Part shown: positions 34,948-43,355 of the stretch, one piece after another
How positions within the stretch are numbered: the first letter of the stretch is position 1
How the letters are laid out: each line of letters begins with the position of its first letter
NCBI GenBank assembly: GCA_964013895.1
Contig: CAXGYF010000001.1
Location: forward strand, 177,379-241,378
DNA from: MedAcidi-G1 sp002713545
GTDB lineage: Bacteria > Actinomycetota > Acidimicrobiia > Acidimicrobiales > MedAcidi-G1
DNA length: 64,000 nt
Reading direction: 5' to 3'
Position numbers and translations under genes: made by a program
Notes under the pieces: model-generated
What the model was told of the DNA's origin: nothing
Seen by the model: the letters and a program-made list of their open reading frames with translations, nothing else
Databases searched by the model: none

Positions 34948-35859
34948 TTATTCTAAAATGTTGAATATTCTTTGTAAGTCATCAGGATCAGCAAATTCAA
35001 TTAATATCTGTCCCCTTTTACCCCTAGAAACAACAGAAACTTTAGTATCAAACCTTTCTGAGAGAATTTTTTCTACTTCAAGATACGCAGCTTCTTTAAC
35101 TGACATCCCTGAAATTGCTTTTTGCTTAGAATCGTGAACGTTTTCATCTTGTATATCACTAACTATTGCTTCAAGTTGACGCACTGAAAGAGCTTCTGAA
35201 ACTATTCTTGATGCCAATTTTTCTTGAATTTTTCTATCAGTTAAACCAGCTAAACACCGGGCGTGCCCAGCGCTTAATGCACCATCAATTATCAATCTTT
35301 GAACATCAGAGGAAAGATGTAAAAGCCTTAAAGAATTGGAAATTGCCGGACGACTTCTTCCAACCTTTTCAGCCACCTGCTGTTGGGTCATACTAAATTC
35401 ATCCATAAGCCGGTGGTAAGCAACGGCCTCATCAATTGGATTTAAATCCTCTCGGTGAAGATTTTCAATAATTGCCTGTTCAAAAGATTCAATATCTTTA
35501 ATTCTTCTAACGACAGCCGGAATTGACGATAAACCCGCTCTTCTTGCTGCCAACCACCTTCTTTCCCCGGCAATCAACTCATATCGGTCATTTTGTTCAC
35601 GCAATAAAATCGGTTGCAAAACTCCTACCTCTTGAACCGATGTAGTTAATTCTGCCAACTTTTCATCATCAAAAACAGTTCGGGGCTGATAAGGGTTCCT
35701 GTCTATATCAGCTATAGGAACCTGCCTTAATTCACTTTCCAACGTTGTTATAGTGTCTTGTTCTAATTTACTTTGTTTAATTAAACTTGTTTCCTGAACA
35801 CTCAATGAATCTGGAATCAATGCAGATAAGCCTTTTCCTAAACCAGTTTTTTTACTCAT
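34948..35859 (-). CDS. parB: Chromosome partitioning protein ParB
   Basis: CTP-dependent clamp that loads at parS and spreads to segregate origins. 303 residues. ParA-stimulating N-terminus LGKGLSALIPD, the CTP-binding ELIAGERRWLAARRAG near 95 and ENLHREDLNPIDEA near 136, a helix-turn-helix MTQQQVAEKVGRSRPAISNSLRLLHL near 158, and a C-terminal dimerisation domain. Overlaps parA by 8 bases. Two parS sites lie upstream of parA, beyond the pair. Confidence 0.96.
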   Translation of the reverse strand: MSKKTGLGKGLSALIPDSLSVQETSLIKQSKLEQDTITTLESELRQVPIADIDRNPYQPRTVFDDEKLAELTTSVQEVGVLQPILLREQNDRYELIAGERRWLAARRAGLSSIPAVVRRIKDIESFEQAIIENLHREDLNPIDEAVAYHRLMDEFSMTQQQVAEKVGRSRPAISNSLRLLHLSSDVQRLIIDGALSAGHARCLAGLTDRKIQEKLASRIVSEALSVRQLEAIVSDIQDENVHDSKQKAISGMSVKEAAYLEVEKILSERFDTKVSVVSRGKRGQILIEFADPDDLQRIFNILE

Positions 35860-36655
35860 TTAAAACCTCCCTTGCTAACTCTTTATAAGCAATTGCACCT
35901 CGAGAAGTCGGGTCAAAAACCGTTATAGGTTGACCATATGATGGGGCTTCAGAAAGTCGAACAGACCTTGGTATTATCTGCTTACAGACACGGTCACCGA
36001 AATATTCTCGAACTTCGTCGGAAACTTGTTTTGAAATTTTTGTTCGAGAATCGTACATAACTAAAACAATTTTTGAGATTTCTAACTCAGAGTTTAAGTT
36101 TGCTTTAACCAAATCAACATTCCCTACAAGTTGACCTAAACCTTCCAACGCGTAATATTCGCATTGAATTGGGACTATCACTTCACTAGCAAAACACAAT
36201 GCATTAACAGTTAACAGGCCTAGAGCTGGAGGGCAATCAATAAGAATAAATTCATAATCATTAATGACATCATCTAAAGCACGGGCAAGTCTCTGTTCTC
36301 TACTGAAGACTGTAACAAGCTCAATTTCAGCGCCCGCTAGCTCCAAACTTGAAGGTAATAAGTCAAGATTTTTTATACCGACATTAAAAATCGCTTCAGA
36401 AGCAGTTTTTTCCTGAATAATGACCTGGTAAACAGAGATGCTTAATTCTTTGGTCGATACCCCTAAACCTGTTGTCGTGTTTGATTGTGGATCTAAATCT
36501 ATAATAAGAACTTTTTTGCCGCTTTCAGCAATGGCCGCACCTAGATTTATTGTTGTTGTTGTTTTACCAACACCGCCTTTTTGATTAGCTATAGCTATAA
36601 TTCTTGGGCTTTTTTTAGGGGTTAATTCACCGTCAGTTTGAGAAGTAATCGACAT
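35852..36655 (-). CDS. parA: Chromosome partitioning ATPase ParA (Soj)
   Basis: Walker-type ATPase that moves ParB-bound origins. 267 residues. Deviant Walker A KGGVGKTTTTINL near residue 25, LIDLDPQSNTT near 51, and the ILIDCPPALGLLT Walker B region near 140. The first 15 residues are a polar tail. Overlaps parB; the 5' side carries two perfect parS sites within 100 bases of the start, which could let ParB regulate its own operon. Confidence 0.96.
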   Translation of the reverse strand: MSITSQTDGELTPKKSPRIIAIANQKGGVGKTTTTINLGAAIAESGKKVLIIDLDPQSNTTTGLGVSTKELSISVYQVIIQEKTASEAIFNVGIKNLDLLPSSLELAGAEIELVTVFSREQRLARALDDVINDYEFILIDCPPALGLLTVNALCFASEVIVPIQCEYYALEGLGQLVGNVDLVKANLNSELEISKIVLVMYDSRTKISKQVSDEVREYFGDRVCKQIIPRSVRLSEAPSYGQPITVFDPTSRGAIAYKELAREVLNE

Positions 36656-36708
36656 TGTTCACAGCATTACCTAATAAGCAAAAACAAACAAGTACCCTTT
36701 AAAATTAG

Positions 36709-36724
36709 TGTTTCACGTGAAACA
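36709..36724. promoter_or_regulatory. parS centromere site 1
   Basis: TGTTTCACGTGAAACA is a perfect 16-bp palindrome identical to the bacterial parS consensus. It lies 53 bases upstream of the parA start and is followed 13 bases later by a second copy. The palindrome extends one base further on each side (G and C). Confidence 0.97.
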
Positions 36725-36737
36725 CTTTTTTTAGTCA

Positions 36738-36753
36738 TGTTTCACGTGAAACA
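36738..36753. promoter_or_regulatory. parS centromere site 2
   Basis: A second exact TGTTTCACGTGAAACA, between parA and rsmG and 26 bases from the rsmG end. Flanking bases make an extended 20-bp palindrome (CA on the left, TG on the right). Centre-to-centre distance to site 1 is 29 bases. About 3.9 kb from the dnaA start. Confidence 0.97.
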
Positions 36754-36779
36754 TGATCCGTTTTGAATTAACAAAAATC

Positions 36780-37433
36780 CTAAAAAACTGGCCTTTTCAC
36801 TATCTTGCTAAACCTACGCGGGTAAATTTCAGGACATTTAATATCAAGATTAAAAGCTCTATAGCCTGCTGAACCTGTATGCCATTGTTCTTTTTGTTTT
36901 AAACCAAGAATACTTAGACCTTCTGACGGCCATCTATCCTCATTTTCACTTAAATTATCCGGAGGTGGTTCACTTACTATAAATAAACCATCTTTCCTCA
37001 ACAAAGGTGCTGCGCATTCTGCTGTAATTGCAGGGGGTCCAAAACTTCTAGCAGTAACAAGTTTTGCTTTTTCTCTATATTTACTATTACTTAGTTCTTC
37101 AACGGAACACTTAACAACTTCCACCCTTGCATCTAAACCAAGTTCAAAAACAGCTTTTTTTAGAAAAGCACACCTTCTATCACCACGATCGGTCAACAAC
37201 CAAAAACAGTCAGTGAAAATAGACAAAACTAAACCAGGGAGACCCCCGCCAGTTCCTAAATCAACGGCTAAATCTTTGTTTTTAAAACTCTTAAGAAAAG
37301 AAGAATTCTCCTCTGAAAATAAAAATCCCTTACTGTGCTCAATTCCGGTTTTAGAAGCGTTAAAAGTTAAAAAACCTTCAGAAACAGCTAAATCAAGAAC
37401 TTTTTGCAGTGATATATCACTACATTTCATCAA
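36780..37433 (-). CDS. rsmG: 16S rRNA (guanine-N7) methyltransferase RsmG (GidB)
   Basis: Methylates G527 of 16S rRNA using S-adenosylmethionine; loss gives low-level streptomycin resistance in other bacteria. 217 residues. SAM-binding AVDLGTGGGLPGLVLS near 52, followed by LLTDRGDRRCAFLKKAVFELGL and VTARSFGPPAITAECAAPLLR. Its start overlaps the jag stop by 14 bases. Standard position between parA and jag. Confidence 0.94.
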   Translation of the reverse strand: MMKCSDISLQKVLDLAVSEGFLTFNASKTGIEHSKGFLFSEENSSFLKSFKNKDLAVDLGTGGGLPGLVLSIFTDCFWLLTDRGDRRCAFLKKAVFELGLDARVEVVKCSVEELSNSKYREKAKLVTARSFGPPAITAECAAPLLRKDGLFIVSEPPPDNLSENEDRWPSEGLSILGLKQKEQWHTGSAGYRAFNLDIKCPEIYPRRFSKIVKRPVF

Positions 37434-38346
37434 CGATTATTACGACATGACGATCGTAATCTGAACCTTCCGAACGTGTTGCAACACCTTCTACATCAGA
37501 AACTGCATCATGAACAACTTTTCTGTCCGAGGCGTTCATGGGATCAAGAGCTATTGAATTTCCATCTTCTAAAACTTCATTTGCTTGATTTACTGCAAAT
37601 TCAGCTAAAAAGGTCCTTCTTCTTTCTCTATAACCACCAATGTCTACGGTTAATTTACCTTCAGCTTCACCATCTGAAAGCCTCTGGATCATGGTGTGTG
37701 AAAGTTGCGTGATTGCACGCACTGTTTCACCTCTAGGCCCGATGGCTAATCCAAGATTTAATCCTTGTGCCTGAACAACAGCACGATTGTCTTCTATAGA
37801 ACTAACAACACGTGCCTGTAAATCCATTTTTTCAAGCAACCCTGCCACGAAATCTTCAATTATTTCAGATTGTTCTTCAAGATTCATTTTATTTTTTTCT
37901 ACAGTCTCTTTACCTTTAGTTCGGTTTTCAGAATCTGTTTTAGAACTTCCTTTCTTAGAAGATTTGATATCAGTATCGCGCTTTTTTCCAGTGTTTGCCG
38001 CATTCTTATCGGTTTTATTATTATTACTTTTTTTATTACTTTCTTTATTCGAATTATTGTTTGAATTTTTCTTAGAATTATTATTCCTACCAGCTCCCGG
38101 CTTACTGCTATTCTTTCCGCCTCTACTTTGATTTTTATTTCGCGCTCGCCGATCAAATGTGGGTTTTGTACTTACTGGTTTTACTCTGGCACGTAAGCGA
38201 GCATCTTTCCTTTTTAATCGAAATAGAGAACTGCTTCCTTCTTCGATAATTTCAAACTGCATGTCATCTTCTGCAATACCAAGACGATCTAATGCTCGAT
38301 CTTTAGCCTCATCAACGGTGGACCCCGTTGTTTCGATCCACTCCAT
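37420..38346 (-). CDS. jag: RNA-binding protein Jag/KhpB with low-complexity linker
   Basis: RNA-binding protein of the Jag/KhpB/EloR family, linked elsewhere to cell elongation and sRNA binding. 308 residues: Jag-N domain (about 1-55, MEWIETTGSTVDEAKDRALDRLG), an Asn/Lys/Ser-rich low-complexity stretch (about 65-155), a KH domain (about 160-235, GLNLGLAIGPRGETVRAI) and an R3H domain (about 240-308, DRKVVHDAVSDVEGVATRSEG). The linker is mostly AAY/AAR codons. Directly downstream of yidC (2 bases apart), the standard order. Confidence 0.92.
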   Translation of the reverse strand: MEWIETTGSTVDEAKDRALDRLGIAEDDMQFEIIEEGSSSLFRLKRKDARLRARVKPVSTKPTFDRRARNKNQSRGGKNSSKPGAGRNNNSKKNSNNNSNKESNKKSNNNKTDKNAANTGKKRDTDIKSSKKGSSKTDSENRTKGKETVEKNKMNLEEQSEIIEDFVAGLLEKMDLQARVVSSIEDNRAVVQAQGLNLGLAIGPRGETVRAITQLSHTMIQRLSDGEAEGKLTVDIGGYRERRRTFLAEFAVNQANEVLEDGNSIALDPMNASDRKVVHDAVSDVEGVATRSEGSDYDRHVVIIVDEM

Positions 38347-38348
38347 AA

Positions 38349-39497
38349 TTATTTCCTTTTCTTTTTCTTTCGTTTTTTCTGACTCCGCGGCACGTTTGTA
38401 CCTGAAGGCGTGATTCTTCCTGTGTTTGCTGGTTTTTTATCAATTGGACCAGTATTTTTCAGTTCTTTTCCTTTATTTTTTCCTTTTTTCCTTGATTTAA
38501 CAGTCTTTTCTTCACTTAAATGAGAATCATTCTCATTATTTCCAGCTGTTGTTCGTTTTCTTTTAGCTTCTGATGAAGAAGTTTTGCTTGTAGATGTTTG
38601 AATTTTCTTTTTGTCTTTGTTTACCTGTTTTTTCTCATCATTTTTTTCAGTTTTTTCTACCGTTTCAGTTACTACGACACTTTCTTTCGCTTCTTTAGCT
38701 GCATGTTCACCATAAAACTTTCTAGTTATATAACCCTGCTGAATAATTCTGTACAGATTAGAAACAACAAAATACACAACAAGTGCAGCATCAAAACTAA
38801 AAGATATAACAGGAAGAAAAAATGGCATTACTTTAAAGATCATCTGCTGTTGCGGGCTAATAGCAACTTGTTGATTTCTTCCCCTTATTTGTTTTTGTTG
38901 ATACCAGGAAGAAACAAAAACCAGCAAAATCAAAATAAAATAGGGAACTGAGGTTATAAATCCATCAGAAAGCGCATCGCTTGCTGATCGTGCTAAATCC
39001 ACACCCCAGGAAACCATTTCCTTTTCTCTGCTTAGATCATTGAATAACGCACTTTGATGATCTATATAGTCAGGGTAAAAAACTTCTAGGCGTTCAGGTG
39101 GAACAGAGATTTCTTGATTGAACCTACCTACTACCCATCCTGTGTGCTCACCAATATTAGAAAGGCGTCTAGTTAGCCCACGAATAACGTTGTATAAAAC
39201 AAGAAAAACCGGTGCCTGAACAAAAAGGGGTAAACAGCCTGAAAGAGGATTCACATTATTAGCTTGATAAAAAGCCATAACCTCTTTATTCATTCTTTCT
39301 TTGTCGTTTTTATACTTATTTTGTATTTTTTTTAACTCTGGTTGAACATGCTGAATCTTTATCATTGAACGAGTTTGTTTAAGTGTTAACGGAGTCAAAA
39401 TAACCATTATCACTAGTGTTAATAGCGTTATAGACATGCCATACGAAGGCCAAAAATCATAAAACCAAGACAGTAAATTCGCTAATAAATCAAACAT
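38349..39497 (-). CDS. yidC: Membrane protein insertase YidC with long basic tail
   Basis: Inserts membrane proteins alone or with SecYEG. 382 residues. Membrane segments include one near 15-40, YidC core (TPLTLKQTRSMIKIQHVQPELKKIQNKYK near 37), PLSGCLPLFVQAPVFLVLYNVI near 84, and two later segments. Residues about 275-382 are a Lys/Ser/Asn-rich cytosolic tail ending in a run of Arg and Lys, likely contacting ribosomal RNA as in other extended YidC proteins. Overlaps yidD by 8 bases. Confidence 0.94.
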   Translation of the reverse strand: MFDLLANLLSWFYDFWPSYGMSITLLTLVIMVILTPLTLKQTRSMIKIQHVQPELKKIQNKYKNDKERMNKEVMAFYQANNVNPLSGCLPLFVQAPVFLVLYNVIRGLTRRLSNIGEHTGWVVGRFNQEISVPPERLEVFYPDYIDHQSALFNDLSREKEMVSWGVDLARSASDALSDGFITSVPYFILILLVFVSSWYQQKQIRGRNQQVAISPQQQMIFKVMPFFLPVISFSFDAALVVYFVVSNLYRIIQQGYITRKFYGEHAAKEAKESVVVTETVEKTEKNDEKKQVNKDKKKIQTSTSKTSSSEAKRKRTTAGNNENDSHLSEEKTVKSRKKGKNKGKELKNTGPIDKKPANTGRITPSGTNVPRSQKKRKKKKRK

Positions 39498-39777
39498 TTA
39501 TATGCCTTTTGTTCTCAGGAACAGAATCCATTCCATAACCACCCCAAGGGTTACATCTAAGAATTCTCTTAGCTGATAGAAAAAATCCTTTTAAAAAGCC
39601 TTTTTTCTCAAAAGCCTCGATCGCGTAAGTCGAGCAAGAGGGGAAAAATCTACATGTGCTTGGCCGTCCAGAAAAAATTTTCTGATATGCGGTTATTGCA
39701 TAAATCACTGTTCTAACGCCAAAACTAATGTGTTTTGGGTCTGGATTTGTTAAAGAAAAACTACTCACTTTAATCAT
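39490..39777 (-). CDS. yidD: Membrane protein insertion efficiency factor YidD
   Basis: Small peripheral membrane protein that aids YidC-dependent insertion. 95 residues. AITAYQKIFSGRPSTCRFFPSCSTYAIEAFEKKGFLKG and the closing CNPWGGYGMDSVP are diagnostic, with the three conserved cysteines. The C-terminus runs PENKRHINV. Overlaps rnpA and yidC by 8 bases each, so rpmH-rnpA-yidD-yidC is tightly packed and co-translated. Confidence 0.95.
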   Translation of the reverse strand: MIKVSSFSLTNPDPKHISFGVRTVIYAITAYQKIFSGRPSTCRFFPSCSTYAIEAFEKKGFLKGFFLSAKRILRCNPWGGYGMDSVPENKRHINV

Positions 39778-40114
39778 TATCTTTTCTCAAAATTTCAATA
39801 ACTTTTTCTAAATTCGTTTCTAAACAAGTAAAACTTTTATTTTTAGCTGCAGGAAAAACTCGTATCAAATAATCACCTTTTGGAACTGATTTATTTTTTG
39901 TAATCATTTTTGAAAAAGCCTCTCGAAGTCTTCTTTTGATGCGATTTCTAACAACAGCACCGCCAACAGATCGTCCTACAGCAAATGCGACTCTAATACC
40001 ACCCGAAAAGTTGTCAGCTGGTTTGAAAATAACGCTCAAAAATCCCCGTTTTATCGTTTTTCCATTTAAACGAAGATCGTTGAAGTCGCGCTTGTAGTGC
40101 AACCGACCTATCAA
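39770..40114 (-). CDS. rnpA: Ribonuclease P protein component
   Basis: Protein subunit of RNase P, which matures tRNA 5' ends. 114 residues. HYKRDFNDLRLNGKTIKRGFLSVIF at the start and the basic signature AVGRSVGGAVVRNRIKRRLREAF near 48-70 identify it. It starts with TTG overlapping the rpmH stop by 4 bases (TTGA), a notably tight coupling. Ends overlapping yidD. Confidence 0.93.
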   Translation of the reverse strand: MIGRLHYKRDFNDLRLNGKTIKRGFLSVIFKPADNFSGGIRVAFAVGRSVGGAVVRNRIKRRLREAFSKMITKNKSVPKGDYLIRVFPAAKNKSFTCLETNLEKVIEILRKDND

Positions 40115-40245
40115 GCTGACAGCCGAGCGCGACCCTTCTGCCGCCGCGCTTTAAGAACAGCCCTTCCGGCTCGTGTTTGCATTCTGTGACGGAAACCATG
40201 TTTTCTTGATCTCCTTCGATTATTTGGTTGAAAAGTTCGTTTCAT
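40111..40245 (-). CDS. rpmH: Ribosomal protein bL34
   Basis: 44-residue basic protein of the large subunit. Reads MKRTFQPNNRRRSRKHGF, then RHRMQTRAGRAVLKARR, then QKGRARLSA; this is the universal L34 pattern. ATG at 40245 is preceded by AGGAG. First gene of the leftward rpmH-rnpA-yidD-yidC-jag-rsmG series and divergent from dnaA across the origin region. Confidence 0.97.
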   Translation of the reverse strand: MKRTFQPNNRRRSRKHGFRHRMQTRAGRAVLKARRQKGRARLSA

Positions 40246-40643
40246 TAATTTGACTCCTGTTTAAACCCACATTTAGTAGAAAAATATGCAAGTTATAACA
40301 AATAAAAATCTTTTATTTTTTTTAGCAATGACTGTTTATGTCGCGTTTAACAAACAGTACAACTATTGATCGTATGTCGGAGTGCTCTATACGCCAACCG
40401 AACTTATAACACCAGTTAAAAAAATTCTGCTGTGTAAAAACAATTGCTTTTATACACAGAGAATAATTACTTATTAAAAAGGTCAGAAAATATTTATTAG
40501 ACGCCCGCTTTGTTGATACACACCAATGTAATGCTACGTTTTCCGATTTAGTAGCGCGAAAGAAAATGTTATTAAAAAGCAAAATTTTTTATATTTCTTT
40601 CCACATAAGAATCCACACCTGTGGATAATAAAGAGGAGAAGTT
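40246..40643. other. rpmH-dnaA intergenic region, probable part of the replication origin (oriC)
   Basis: 398 bases without a convincing gene. DnaA-box matches to TTWTNCACA: reverse TGTGTAAAA at 40431-40439, TTATACACA at 40450-40458, reverse TGTGGATAA at 40620-40628; one-mismatch sites TGATACACA at 40514-40522 and CTTTCCACA at 40597-40605. AT-rich tracts lie near 40290-40323 and 40561-40600. The 40620 box sits just before the dnaA ribosome site, so it may mediate autoregulation. Gene direction diverges here. An 86-codon open frame at 40322-40582 has no recognisable content. Confidence 0.8.
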
Positions 40644-42101
40644 TTGGAAGAAATAGTTGAAGAAAATGCGATATTTTTATGGGAATCTTGTGCTACAGCA
40701 ATCAAATCTCAAGTTTCTGAAGTGGTTTGGCAAGTTACTTTTAGCTCGGTCATACCAGTCGAAATAAAAAACGACCAACTAATTATTCAGGTCCCAAGCA
40801 CAGTGGTTAGAGACCGAATAGAAGGAAGATACAAGAAACTTATTTCAGAAACACTCTCAGAAATAAGTGACGATCAATTTAACATAGCTGTCAATGTTGT
40901 AACTGAACCAATTTCTCAGCGAATACAAGAATTAGAAGAAAATGATGAAGGTTTCGTTTTACAAAAAATTGAAGAGCTTGAAAACAACTTGATTCTTACA
41001 AATGTAAGTGAAAAGGAAGACAATAAAAATCTAACTGATATTTCTTTAACACAAGAAGAAAAACCCTCAGGAACAAAGACTTTCAAATACACGTTTGACG
41101 ACTTTGTTATAGGTTCTTCCAACAGGTTTGCCCATGCTGCAGCCTTAGCGGTAGCTGAAACTCCTGGTCGTTCTTATAACCCATTGTTTATTTATGGTGA
41201 TGCCGGCCTTGGTAAAACACACCTTTTACAAGCAGTTGGAAATTATGTAACTGATCATTACAAAAATCATGAAGTTCGCTATGTATCAAGTGAAACTTTC
41301 ATGAATCGTTTTGTTGAAGCTATTAGAAACAAAACTCTTCCAGAGTTTAAACAGCACTTTCGCGAAATTGATGTATTGCTTGTAGACGACATTCAATTCA
41401 TGGAGGGGAAGGAAGGTTTACAGGAAGAATTTTTTCATACTTTTAACACCATTCAACAAGCTGGTGGACAAATTGTTCTATCAAGTGATCGCCCGCCTGA
41501 TTCAATTCCAACACTGGAAGACAGATTACGTAGTCGTTTTAAAATGGGACTTGTTACAGATATTCAGGCTCCCGATCTCGAAACCCGTTTAGCGATTCTG
41601 AGTAAAAAAACAGAAGAAAACCCTGGTGGAATACTTGTTCCTGATGAGGTTTTACAATTCATTGCAGAAAATATTACAGAAAACATTAGAGAGCTAGAAG
41701 GTGCTTTAACACGGGTTTCTGCTTACGCAAATTTAAACCACGAACCATGCACGAAAGCTCTTGCAATAACTGTTTTGGGTGACTTAATTAGTTCAAATGC
41801 CCCCAGACCAATTACACCAGAATTAATTTTTGAACAAACAACAGAAATGTACGGTTTTTCTAAAGAAGAATTAATTGGCGGAAGCAGAAGACGACCGCTT
41901 GTGACAGCAAGACAAGTTGCTATGTATATTTTTAGAGAGTTAACAGATTTAAGCTATCCAGGTATTGCAAGAGAATTTGGTGGCCGCGATCACACAACAG
42001 TTATTCACGCTGTTGAAAAAATAAAAGGTTTAATGGCAGAAAGAAGAGAAATTTATGATCAGGTAACTTCTTTAATTTCAGCTTTGCGAGACAGTAAATA
42101 A
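40644..42101 (+). CDS. dnaA: Chromosomal replication initiator DnaA
   Basis: Binds DnaA boxes and opens oriC. 485 residues: domain I about 1-75, a variable acidic linker to about 145, AAA+ domain with Walker A GDAGLGKT at 185-192 and VLLVDDIQFMEGKEG near 247, and the C-terminal DNA-binding domain with the DnaA signature GGRDHTTVIHAVEKI near 449. Start is TTG 40644 behind AAGAGGAG, 15 bases after a perfect DnaA box. First of dnaA-dnaN-recF-dciA-gyrB-gyrA. Confidence 0.97.
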   Translation: MEEIVEENAIFLWESCATAIKSQVSEVVWQVTFSSVIPVEIKNDQLIIQVPSTVVRDRIEGRYKKLISETLSEISDDQFNIAVNVVTEPISQRIQELEENDEGFVLQKIEELENNLILTNVSEKEDNKNLTDISLTQEEKPSGTKTFKYTFDDFVIGSSNRFAHAAALAVAETPGRSYNPLFIYGDAGLGKTHLLQAVGNYVTDHYKNHEVRYVSSETFMNRFVEAIRNKTLPEFKQHFREIDVLLVDDIQFMEGKEGLQEEFFHTFNTIQQAGGQIVLSSDRPPDSIPTLEDRLRSRFKMGLVTDIQAPDLETRLAILSKKTEENPGGILVPDEVLQFIAENITENIRELEGALTRVSAYANLNHEPCTKALAITVLGDLISSNAPRPITPELIFEQTTEMYGFSKEELIGGSRRRPLVTARQVAMYIFRELTDLSYPGIAREFGGRDHTTVIHAVEKIKGLMAERREIYDQVTSLISALRDSK

Positions 42102-42258
42102 CTTTTCCACACGCTCTTTTTATAATATTTTTTACTGTGGAAAGCTGTGAATTTAAAGTGGATTATAAAATACCCGATGACCTGCAAAAATAAACGCTTA
42201 TCCACAATTCACAAGACCTATTACATCTACTAAGTTATGAAAAACAAAGAAGTTATAA
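42102..42258. other. dnaA-dnaN intergenic region with DnaA boxes, probable part of oriC
   Basis: 157 bases. TTTTCCACA at 42103-42111 and TTATCCACA at 42198-42206 match the DnaA-box consensus; reverse TGTGGAAAG at 42136-42144 has one mismatch, and GTGGATTATAA at 42159-42169 is box-like. In mycobacteria and streptomycetes oriC lies between dnaA and dnaN, so this may be the initiation site, possibly together with the upstream gap. An AT-rich stretch (42117-42135) is a possible unwinding site. Confidence 0.7.
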
Positions 42259-43353
42259 ATGAAATTTAAATGTGAAAAAGAAGCTTTAGAAAAAACATTC
42301 TCTTTAGCAAGAAGAGCAACACCAAACAGAAGTGGGACAAATCCAGTTTTATCAGGCCTTTACGTCGAGTTAAAAAAGAACAAACTTGTCGTTTTAGGTA
42401 GTGACTTAGATTTGACAATTCGAATAGAGCTGGAGGTAGGGGGCGAAGAAGATGGTAAAGCTGTAATTCCAGGAGCGTTACTGGCTGACATAATTAGGGT
42501 TTTGGAAGAAGGACAAATTTCCTTCTCAACAACAGAAGACGAAATACAAATAAACAATGGAAAATCAGAGTTTAATTTAAGAACACTTCCTGTTGATGAA
42601 TTTCCAAAGTTTGAGGAACCAGATGGAAACAAAGCAGTAATAAACACTAAAAGTTTGTCAAATGCTTTTGAACAAGTTGTTAAAGCCGCAAGCATGGATG
42701 ACGCAAGACCAATTCTTACAGGTGTTTTATTAGCAGCTGAAGAAGAGGGACTTAGGCTTGTTGCAACAGATTCTTATCGTATGGCGATAAGAGATATTCC
42801 TGGAACTGAAATTCTGAGTAGGGACGAACTTGTATTAGTGCCATCACGAGCATTGGATGTAGTTAAAAGAATTCTTAACGAAGATGCTGAACTAACAGTT
42901 GTTTTAGGTGAAAAAGAAGCTGTTTTTAAAATCGGTAATATAAATATTGTTACAAGATTAATTGAGGGAGAGTTCCCTAATTACAAAGGACTAATACCAG
43001 AAAAAAACAAAAACAAACTTGTAATTAACCGGGAAGAAACGCTTGCAGCATTACAAAGAGTAAAACTTCTTGCACGTGAGGCAACCCCAATACGATTGAT
43101 AATGACAGATAAAAAAATAGAATTATTAGCAATTGAACAAGACATCGGTCAAGCAACAGAAATAATTGATGGTAATTATTCTGGCGAAGAAATTACAGTA
43201 GCTTTTAACCCTGATTATTTAATTGATGGATTAGAAGTAATCGGAACAGAAGAAGTTTCATTAGAAACAACGGATGCGTTAAAACCAGCAATTTTAAAAG
43301 GTTTAGATGAAGAAACATTTTTATATTTATTAATGCCAGTAAGAGTTTCCTAA
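42259..43353 (+). CDS. dnaN: DNA polymerase III sliding clamp (beta subunit)
   Basis: Ring that tethers the polymerase to DNA. 364 residues, three clamp domains. MKFKCEKEALEKTFSLARRATPNRS and NPVLSGLYVELKKNKLVVLGSDLDLTIR open the protein, LPVDEFPKF lies near 113, ARPILTGVLLAAEEEGLRLVATDSYRMAIRDI near 150, and the C-terminus ends LMPVRVS. Three bases separate it from recF. Confidence 0.96.
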   Translation: MKFKCEKEALEKTFSLARRATPNRSGTNPVLSGLYVELKKNKLVVLGSDLDLTIRIELEVGGEEDGKAVIPGALLADIIRVLEEGQISFSTTEDEIQINNGKSEFNLRTLPVDEFPKFEEPDGNKAVINTKSLSNAFEQVVKAASMDDARPILTGVLLAAEEEGLRLVATDSYRMAIRDIPGTEILSRDELVLVPSRALDVVKRILNEDAELTVVLGEKEAVFKIGNINIVTRLIEGEFPNYKGLIPEKNKNKLVINREETLAALQRVKLLAREATPIRLIMTDKKIELLAIEQDIGQATEIIDGNYSGEEITVAFNPDYLIDGLEVIGTEEVSLETTDALKPAILKGLDEETFLYLLMPVRVS

Positions 43354-43355
43354 AA

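Noticed and set aside
37899..38156. Lys/Ile-rich open frame inside jag, minus strand
   Set aside because: Another reading frame of the Asn/Lys/Ser low-complexity region of jag.
40322..40582. 86-codon minus-strand open frame in the dnaA-upstream gap
   Set aside because: No recognisable domain, cysteine and phenylalanine-rich random-looking composition, and it overlaps several DnaA boxes. Treated as origin DNA.
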